64,000 nt of DNA from JAHCIE01 sp034431435 (GTDB lineage: Bacteria; Chloroflexota; Anaerolineae; Epilineales; JAHCIE01): assembly GCA_034431435.1 (NCBI GenBank), contig DAOUDG010000085.1:69517-133516 (forward strand). The letters run 5' to 3'. Shown piece after piece: positions 58,490 to 64,000 of this stretch. Numbering within the stretch: position 1 is the stretch's first letter; the number at the start of each line of letters is the position of its first letter. The translations under genes and the position numbers were made by a program. The notes beneath the pieces are model-generated. The model saw only the letters and a program-made list of their open reading frames with translations, was not told the origin of the DNA and did no database searches.

Positions 58490-59887
58490 ATGAGCAGTAA
58501 TGGTCGATTTTGGGCGACGGTTATCTTCATCGGGATTATCACGCTGATTGCTATCTGGATTGATCTGCCGGGCAACCGCCAGGCCCAGTTCCAGTTGGGG
58601 CCGCTCAGTACCCCCGCGCGGGAGATCAAGGTCTACGAGGGTTTGGACCTCCAGGGCGGCCTGCAAGTTCTGCTTCAGGCCAAGACCCCCGACAATGCCC
58701 CGCCCGCCAAAGAGGACCTGGAAGCGACCCGCTTCATTATCGAGAATCGTGTCAACGGCCTGGGCGTGTCCGAGCCGGTGATTCAAATTCAGGGCGACGA
58801 CAAGATCGTTGTCGAGCTGCCGGGTCTCAGTGATCCGGACGCGGCTATCGAGGCCTTCGGGCAGACCGGCCGCCTCGAGTTTGTCGACGCGGGCGATACC
58901 ATCCTGCCGCCTGGCACGAAGGTGAGCACCACGTATCCCAACCTCTGGCAGGCAGGACAGGAACAGCCAGCAGTCGGAGCCGACGGCCAGCCCACCTTTG
59001 CTACCGTTATCGCGGGTGAGCACCTGCGCTCCGCCGAGATGCAGTTCGACTCGCGCACCCGCGCCCCGATTGTGACGTTCCAGACGTCGCCGGAGGGCGC
59101 GCGCCGCCTGTCGGAGTATACCGCCAAGAACATTGGCAAGATCATGCCCATCGTGCTGGACGGCGAGGTAATCTCGTCGCCGCGTGTCAACGCCGTCATC
59201 AGCGACGCCGGCCAGATCGAGGGTAACTTCACGCAGGCCGAGGCGCAGGCGCTCTCGCTCCAGCTCAAGTACGGTGCGTTGAAGGTTCCCCTCGAAGTGG
59301 TCAATACTCGCACTGTCGGCCCTACGTTGGGCCAGGATTCGGTGCGCCGCAGCGTGCTGGCGGGCATCGTGGGCCTTACGGCGGTCGCCCTGTTCATGAT
59401 CATCTACTACCGCCTGCCCGGCTTCCTGGCGACCATCGCCCTGCTCATCTACGGCTTGATCACGCTGGCCCTGTTCAAGATCATCCCCGTGACGCTCACC
59501 CTGCCGGGGATCGCTGGTTTCGTGTTATCCATCGGTATGGCGGTTGACGCCAACATCCTGATATTCGAGCGCATGCGAGAAGAGCTGCGCGACGGTCGCC
59601 CGCTGCGGGCGGCGGTCGAGACGGGCTTCCAGCGCGCCTGGCCGTCCATCCGCGACTCCAACATCTCGACGCTGATCACGTGCGTTATCCTGTTCTGGTT
59701 TGGTTCGCAGTTCGGCGCGAGTGTCGTGAAGGGCTTCGCGGTCACCCTGTCCCTCGGTGTGCTGGTCAGCATGTTCACGGCGATTGTCGTGACCCGAACG
59801 CTACTGCGTTTGACCCGCCGCCTGTGGGACCTCGACGAGTCGACAGCGGCGGCCAGCGGCCACCTCCATACCCTGTTCGGGTACTAA
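58490..59887 (+). CDS. secD: SecD protein-export membrane subunit
   Basis: 465 aa from the ATG at 58490, AGGAGG about 12 nt upstream. TM1 (WATVIFIGIITLIAIWIDLP) then the P1 region with GLDLQGGLQVLLQA and IIENRVNGLGVSEPVIQ; five further helices from residue about 285 with LAGIVGLTAVALFMIIYYRL, LPGIAGFVLSIGMAVDANIL and FERMREELRDGRPLRAAVE, the RND-like conserved acidic site. P1 is shorter than in E. coli, as is usual outside Proteobacteria. With SecF it uses the proton or sodium gradient to help late translocation by SecYEG. 18 bp separate it from secF. Confidence 0.96.
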   Translation: MSSNGRFWATVIFIGIITLIAIWIDLPGNRQAQFQLGPLSTPAREIKVYEGLDLQGGLQVLLQAKTPDNAPPAKEDLEATRFIIENRVNGLGVSEPVIQIQGDDKIVVELPGLSDPDAAIEAFGQTGRLEFVDAGDTILPPGTKVSTTYPNLWQAGQEQPAVGADGQPTFATVIAGEHLRSAEMQFDSRTRAPIVTFQTSPEGARRLSEYTAKNIGKIMPIVLDGEVISSPRVNAVISDAGQIEGNFTQAEAQALSLQLKYGALKVPLEVVNTRTVGPTLGQDSVRRSVLAGIVGLTAVALFMIIYYRLPGFLATIALLIYGLITLALFKIIPVTLTLPGIAGFVLSIGMAVDANILIFERMREELRDGRPLRAAVETGFQRAWPSIRDSNISTLITCVILFWFGSQFGASVVKGFAVTLSLGVLVSMFTAIVVTRTLLRLTRRLWDLDESTAAASGHLHTLFGY

Positions 59888-59905
59888 CACTCAGGAGAGG
59901 AAGCC

Positions 59906-60838
59906 GTGTTCAACATCGTTGGCAAGCGTTATCTTTTCTTCGGCATCTCGCTGGCGACCATCATCCCCGGCCTGCTGGCCCTGGTGCTGTGGGGGCTGCC
60001 GCTGGGCATTGACTTCACCGGCGGCGCGCTGCTCGAGATGCAGTTTACAAATCCCACGACGGCCATCCAGCCGGGCGACATCAAGAACATCTTGACGGCG
60101 AATGACTTCCCCGATGCTGTGGTCCAGACCTCCGAGGGCAACTCAGTCATCATCCGCACCGCGCCGATGACCCAGGAGCAGAAGCTCGCCCTCTACTCGC
60201 AGCTGCGCGGCCAGTATGGCGAGTTCACGGAGCAGCAGTTCGTCAGCGTTGGCCCGTCGGTGGGCGCGGCGGTGGCGCAGCGGGCGGCGGGCGCTGTGGC
60301 TGTGGCCGCGATGGCCATCCTGCTATATATTGCCTGGGCCTTCCGCAAGGTCCCGCATCCGTTCCGCTACGGTGTGGCGGCCATCATCGCCATGCTCCAT
60401 GACGTACTGGTGATGCTGGGTCTGGCGGCCATTGTCGGCCACTTCCTGGGCTGGCAGGTGGACGCGCTCTTCCTGACGGCCCTCCTGACGGTCATCGGCT
60501 TCTCGGTGCACGACACCATCGTGGTGTTCGACCGCATCCGCGAGAACCGCATCCGCTACCGAGGCGAGCCGTATGAGGACGTGGTCAACTTCAGCATCGT
60601 GCAGACCCTGGCGCGTTCCATCAATACGTCGCTGACAGTGCTGCTGACCCTTTCGGCGCTGGCATTACTGGGCGGCGTGACCATCCGCCACTTCGTCATC
60701 TGGCTCATCATCGGTATTGCCAGCGGTATGTACTCCTCGATCTTCAACGCCGCCCCGATCCTGGTGGTGTGGGAGAATAAGGAGTGGCGCAACTGGTTTG
60801 GTCGTGGCGAGAAGAAGCAGCAGACCAGCCAGGTATAG
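59906..60838 (+). CDS. secF: SecF protein-export membrane subunit
   Basis: 310 aa from a GTG with AGGAGAGGA upstream. GIDFTGGALLEMQF after TM1 is the SecF signature; SVGPSVGAAVAQRAAGAVAV opens the transmembrane bundle; ALLTVIGFSVHDTIVVFDRI carries the conserved Asp-Thr and DRIREN, and SINTSLTVLLTLSALALLGG lies in TM5. It partners SecD, encoded just before it. A strong hairpin follows the stop. Confidence 0.96.
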   Translation: MFNIVGKRYLFFGISLATIIPGLLALVLWGLPLGIDFTGGALLEMQFTNPTTAIQPGDIKNILTANDFPDAVVQTSEGNSVIIRTAPMTQEQKLALYSQLRGQYGEFTEQQFVSVGPSVGAAVAQRAAGAVAVAAMAILLYIAWAFRKVPHPFRYGVAAIIAMLHDVLVMLGLAAIVGHFLGWQVDALFLTALLTVIGFSVHDTIVVFDRIRENRIRYRGEPYEDVVNFSIVQTLARSINTSLTVLLTLSALALLGGVTIRHFVIWLIIGIASGMYSSIFNAAPILVVWENKEWRNWFGRGEKKQQTSQV

Positions 60839-60865
60839 CGGACCGGCTACGAAGGACCAAGAACG

Positions 60866-60902
60866 GTGTTGCCCCCAGTCCGCCACGGGCTGGGGGCAAC
60901 AC
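60866..60902. terminator. terminator of secDF
   Basis: Perfect 13-bp arms (60866-60878 and 60890-60902) with an 11-nt loop, 28 nt after the secF stop. The stem is G/C-rich; only a weak T-rich stretch follows. Confidence 0.75.
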
Positions 60903-60930
60903 GATTCTACCCCGCCGCGCGTCTCTCACG

Positions 60931-60936
60931 TATAAT
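60931..60936 (+). promoter_or_regulatory. -10 element upstream of the cyanophycinase gene
   Basis: Perfect TATAAT, 55 bp before the ATG at 60991. No convincing -35 at 16-18 bp. It follows directly after the secDF terminator, as expected for a new transcript. Confidence 0.45.
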
Positions 60937-60990
60937 TGGGGAGTCGCGTTGCCCTAGATAACGACCCTTTCCACTCTGGCCGGAGCGTGC

Positions 60991-61866
60991 ATGCCCTCTA
61001 ATTACGGTAGCCCCGATAGCGTGCGTGGCCCGCTCGTGGCCGTGGGCGGCGCCGAGGACAAGCTCGGCGACCGCCTCATTCTGCGCCGTTTCATCGACCT
61101 GGCGGGCGGCAACACCGCGCGCATTGTCGTGGTTCCCATTGCCTCGTCCTTCGCCGGCGAGGTGGCGGATCGCTACCGCGCGGTATTCGCCGATCTGGGC
61201 GCGGCGCAGGTGGATGTGGTGGATGCGATCTTGCGCGAGCAGGCGCTGGACCCTGCACTGGCCCGCCCCATCGAGGCCGCGACTGGCGTCTTCCTCTCCG
61301 GCGGCAATCAGCTCAAGATTGCCACGCTCCTGGGCGGCACGCCGGTGGCGGTCGCGCTACGTCGCTGCCACGCGCAGGGTGCGGTGGTTGGCGGGACGAG
61401 TGCGGGCGCGTCCGTCCTATCCCAGCACATGATTGCCTTCGGCCGGCCCGGCGCGTCGCCCAGCCAGCGCATGGTCACGCTGTCGCCCGGCCTCGGCCTC
61501 ACCAATCGCCTCATCATCGACCAGCACTTCCGCCAGCGGGATCGCATCGGGCGGCTGATGGCTGCCGTCGCGCTCAACCCCTTCCTGCTGGGTGTGGGCG
61601 TGGACGAGGATACGGCGCTCGTCCTGGACGCCCAGAACATCGCCGAGGTGGTCGGACGTCACTCGGTGACGTTCGTAGACGGCGCGGAGATTACCTACTC
61701 CGACGTCTACCAGGCCAAGCAGCACGCCAACGTGGCGATTCACAACGCCCGCGTCCACGTGCTGACCCACGGCCAACGGTTCGACGTCGTGGCCCGCCGC
61801 CCCCTCTCCCCGGTTGCCCTCCCCGCCCTGCAGGCCGCTGAGCTGGAGCTGCTGGATGATGACTGA
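60991..61866 (+). CDS. cphB: cyanophycinase-like peptidase (S51)
   Basis: 291 aa, GGAG before the ATG. GPLVAVGGAEDKLGDRLILR at the N-terminus, GVFLSGGNQLKIATLLGGTP, the nucleophile Ser in VGGTSAGASVLSQHMI, and LLGVGVDEDTALVLDAQN are hallmarks of cyanophycinase: a cytosolic exopeptidase that releases Asp-Arg dipeptides from cyanophycin. No signal peptide. No cyanophycin synthetase or isoaspartyl dipeptidase is in the window. It overlaps the ABC ATPase gene by 8 nt, an unexpected but clear coupling. Confidence 0.92.
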   Translation: MPSNYGSPDSVRGPLVAVGGAEDKLGDRLILRRFIDLAGGNTARIVVVPIASSFAGEVADRYRAVFADLGAAQVDVVDAILREQALDPALARPIEAATGVFLSGGNQLKIATLLGGTPVAVALRRCHAQGAVVGGTSAGASVLSQHMIAFGRPGASPSQRMVTLSPGLGLTNRLIIDQHFRQRDRIGRLMAAVALNPFLLGVGVDEDTALVLDAQNIAEVVGRHSVTFVDGAEITYSDVYQAKQHANVAIHNARVHVLTHGQRFDVVARRPLSPVALPALQAAELELLDDD

Positions 61867-62638
61867 TGGGCGAGTATCCCCCTGGGCCATCGAGGCGGCG
61901 GAGCTGACCAAGACCTACGGCGCGCTGACGGCCGTCCAGAATATGACGCTACAGATTCGGCCCGGCGAGATTTACGGCTTCCTGGGGCCGAACGGCGCGG
62001 GCAAGACAACCACCATCAAGATGCTGGTGGGCTTGCTCAAGCCGAGCGCCGGTATTGCTCGCATCGATGGTTACGATGTCCAGCGCCAGCCGTTGGCCGC
62101 CAAGGCGCGGCTGGGCTACGTGCCCGACCAGCCTGTGCTGTATGACAAGCTGCGCGGCCGCGAGTTCCTGGCCTTTGTGGCGCGCCTCTATCGCGTGGAC
62201 ACGGCGACAGCCACCCGCCGGAGCGAGGAAATGTTGCGCGTGTTCGACCTGGCTGACGCGGCCGGCGACCTGGTGGAGAGCTACTCCCACGGCATGCGCC
62301 AGAAACTGGCGCTGGCGGGCGCGCTGATTCACCGCCCCAGCGTCTTGTTCCTGGACGAGCCGACGGTGGGCCTGGACCCCAAGAGCGCGCGCCTCATCAA
62401 AGACCTTCTCCTCCAACTGCGGGAAAGCGGTGTGGCGGTGATGATGTCGACCCACATCCTGGAAATCGCCGAGCGCATGTGCGACCGCGTGGGTATCATC
62501 GCGCATGGGCAACTCATCGCCGAGGGCAGTGTCGCCGACCTGCGCTCGCGGCGCGGTGGGACGCAGAGCCTCGAAGATATCTTCCTGGAACTGACCGGCG
62601 GCGCGGACTACGCTGAGTTGGCGCGAGTCTTGTCGTGA
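61859..62638 (+). CDS. ABC transporter ATPase, ABC-2 exporter type
   Basis: 259 aa from the ATG at 61859 (61856 equally possible), within the end of cphB. Walker A FLGPNGAGKTTTIKMLVGLL, Q-loop region LGYVPDQPVLYDKLRGREFL, signature ESYSHGMRQKLALAGALIHR, Walker B VLFLDEPTVGLDPKSAR, H-loop MMSTHILEIAERM. It matches the CcmA/NatA-like exporter group. Its stop overlaps the permease GTG (GTGA). Substrate unknown. Confidence 0.94.
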   Translation: MTDGRVSPWAIEAAELTKTYGALTAVQNMTLQIRPGEIYGFLGPNGAGKTTTIKMLVGLLKPSAGIARIDGYDVQRQPLAAKARLGYVPDQPVLYDKLRGREFLAFVARLYRVDTATATRRSEEMLRVFDLADAAGDLVESYSHGMRQKLALAGALIHRPSVLFLDEPTVGLDPKSARLIKDLLLQLRESGVAVMMSTHILEIAERMCDRVGIIAHGQLIAEGSVADLRSRRGGTQSLEDIFLELTGGADYAELARVLS

Positions 62639-64000
62639 CGACCCTGGTGACTTCGACGCTGACGCTCCTCGAATCGGGCACGCGCATTCGCTGGAACCAG
62701 TTGCGCCGCTCGTCGTGGCGCTACATCCTGGGCTGGACGGTCTTCATTGCTTTCATGGCCGGTCTCGCCATGACCTTCGCCCTGGCCATCAACGTCTCGG
62801 TGCGGCTGGCGCTCCGCACGGGGAGTGTGCCCGACCTCACGGCCGTGCCGGGCGGCCTGCTGGTGGGGGTGTGGTTCTTCACGTTCGTGACCGGCTTCGG
62901 TGTTGCCCTATCGGCCCTGTACCTCGCCAACGACCTGGAACTGCTGATGGTGGCTCCCGTGCCTATCCACGCCGTTTTCAGCGCCAAACTGTTCCAGGCC
63001 AGCCTGCCCACCTACCTGTTCGTGGCGCTCCCGGTCCTGCCGTCCCTGTGGGCCTACGGCCTGGCGCAACGCTACAATCCGCTGTACTTCCTCGGCGTCC
63101 TGGCGGTGCTGGCGCTCTTGCCGGCGTTGCCGGTGGGGCTGGCGGCTCTGGCCGTCATGGCGGTGGTGCGCGTCGTGCCTGCCAGGCGCGTGGCGGAGAT
63201 TCTCGGTCTCGTGGCGGCGGTGACGAGTGTCGCTTTCTCGCTGTGGGGGCAGGGGGCGAGCGCGGGCACGTTCCGGGGCTTTCAGCCCGCGTCGATCACC
63301 CGCAACATCACCCACCTCGATATTCCCTTCACCCCACCCAGTCTGGCAGGCCACGGCCTGGTGGCGCTGGGGAGCGGGGATTGGGAGGGCGCGGCGCGCG
63401 GGTTGGGAGCCTTTGCCGCCCTGTCTATCGCCGGCTTCGTCGTCGCCCTGGACGCCTCGGCCTCGCTGTACTACTCCGGCTGGGCCAAGATGCGCTCGGG
63501 GTCGGGACGAGGTCGCCGCTCGCGGCCCACGGCGGCCCCGTCGCCGCTGGCTGCCTGGATGGCCCATCCCATCCCGGCCATTGTGCTGCGCGACTGGCTA
63601 ATCATCCCGCGCGACCTGTCCAACATCGTCCAGGTGTTGGCGCCGCTGGCTTTCAGCGTGTTCTGGGCCTGGCAGTTGCTGCGCCTCCCTGCGCGCCTGG
63701 CGACCGACTCGACCCTGGCGCCCCTCGTCCCCACCATGACCACCCTGGCGACGGCCATGGTCACTGGCCTGGTGTTCACACGCTTCGCCCTGACTGGCAT
63801 CAATCGTGAAGGGAAGGCAGCGTGGCTGCTGCGCGCCGCGCCTGTCTCGCCCTGGCAGTGGCTGTGGGCCAAGTTTCTGGTGGCCTACCTGCCCTTCGTC
63901 GGCCTCGGCCTGGCCCTGACCCTGGGCCTGGGCGTGGCGATGGGAGCCAGCAGCGCCGACATCGCCCAGAGCGCGCTAACCCTGATCCTGGTGGGGGCGG
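62635..64000 (+). CDS. ABC-2-type permease, 3' end cut by window edge
   Basis: The frame is open from a GTG at 62635, sharing 4 nt with the ATPase stop (GTGA), to the window edge: 455 complete codons without a stop. Hydrophobic segments include SWRYILGWTVFIAFMAGLAM, LLVGVWFFTFVTGFGVALSA and LGVLAVLALLPALPVGLAAL. LYLANDLELLMVAPVPIHAV and INREGKAAWLLRAAPVSPWQ with LWAKF match the large putative ABC exporter permease family (ABC_tran_2 type). It forms the exporter with the ATPase upstream. Frames in other phases over this stretch are shadows. Confidence 0.87.
   Translation, partial: MTTLVTSTLTLLESGTRIRWNQLRRSSWRYILGWTVFIAFMAGLAMTFALAINVSVRLALRTGSVPDLTAVPGGLLVGVWFFTFVTGFGVALSALYLANDLELLMVAPVPIHAVFSAKLFQASLPTYLFVALPVLPSLWAYGLAQRYNPLYFLGVLAVLALLPALPVGLAALAVMAVVRVVPARRVAEILGLVAAVTSVAFSLWGQGASAGTFRGFQPASITRNITHLDIPFTPPSLAGHGLVALGSGDWEGAARGLGAFAALSIAGFVVALDASASLYYSGWAKMRSGSGRGRRSRPTAAPSPLAAWMAHPIPAIVLRDWLIIPRDLSNIVQVLAPLAFSVFWAWQLLRLPARLATDSTLAPLVPTMTTLATAMVTGLVFTRFALTGINREGKAAWLLRAAPVSPWQWLWAKFLVAYLPFVGLGLALTLGLGVAMGASSADIAQSALTLILVGA

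Noticed and set aside
62715..63809. A long plus-strand frame starting MALHPGLDGLHCF
   Set aside because: It is a shadow of the ABC permease frame that starts at 62635; it has no ribosome site and an Arg/Gly/Pro-rich composition, while the other phase reads as membrane helices and stays open to the window edge.

Overview
The window is a GC-rich, tightly packed bacterial chromosome segment with no rRNA, tRNA, CRISPR array or insertion sequence that I could find. Gene content points to the phylum Chloroflexota (class Chloroflexia or a close relative): tandem large GT-C glycosyltransferases, a polX-clpS-clpA operon, an alpha-2-macroglobulin lipoprotein, a family-5 binding lipoprotein with a Pro/Ala/Gln linker, and a helix-turn-helix STAND regulator. 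This placement is inference, because no phylogenetic marker RNA is present.

Layout. (1) 1-9952, minus: an envelope glycan cluster of three successive GT39/ArnT-like membrane glycosyltransferases (the first cut by the window edge), a SAM methyltransferase, a GT4 glycosyltransferase, a CDP-paratose-2-epimerase-like enzyme and a flippase-like integral membrane protein. (2) 10030-11231, minus: an ECF sigma/anti-sigma pair whose anti-sigma carries a 72-bp in-frame duplication. (3) 11433-15710, plus: polX, clpS, clpA. (4) 15814-25396: a second ECF sigma/anti-sigma pair, a secreted bactofilin-like membrane protein downstream of it, and a divergent alpha-2-macroglobulin lipoprotein; both faces of the intergenic region carry ECF-like promoter motifs. 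(5) 25572-30086, plus: a DUF4405 membrane protein, a small membrane protein, a two-component system, an unknown protein and an atypical SDR. (6) 30222-37791, minus: MFS transporter, three metallopeptidases (M20, PepT, PepA) and an AbgT-type transporter, probably one peptide/aminobenzoyl-glutamate scavenging operon. (7) 37994-43683: a secreted Ig-like protein, a uroporphyrinogen-decarboxylase-family enzyme, a STAND regulator and a small secreted repeat protein. (8) 43950-56812: a polyuronide (pectin-type) utilisation locus. (9) 56870-64000, plus: DUF1294 protein, serine beta-lactamase-like hydrolase, secD-secF, cyanophycinase, and an ABC exporter cut by the right edge.

The most interesting part is region 8. 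Nine minus-strand genes read as one operon from a LacI-family regulator: LacI, oligogalacturonate lyase (PL22), family-5 binding protein, two permeases, two ATPases, a fusion of a uronate-dehydrogenase-like domain with an UlaG-like metallo-beta-lactamase domain, and a glucarate-dehydratase-like enolase-superfamily enzyme. A GH88 unsaturated-uronyl hydrolase is divergent. Together they suggest import of uronide oligomers, lyase and hydrolase cleavage, then oxidation of the uronate to an aldarolactone, lactone opening on the same polypeptide, and dehydration of the aldarate. A perfect 17-bp palindrome lies between the -35 and -10 of the lacI promoter, and strong hairpins follow three of the operon's genes.

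Where the longest reading frame started upstream of a clear Shine-Dalgarno site or inside a promoter, I moved the start and say so in the entry.
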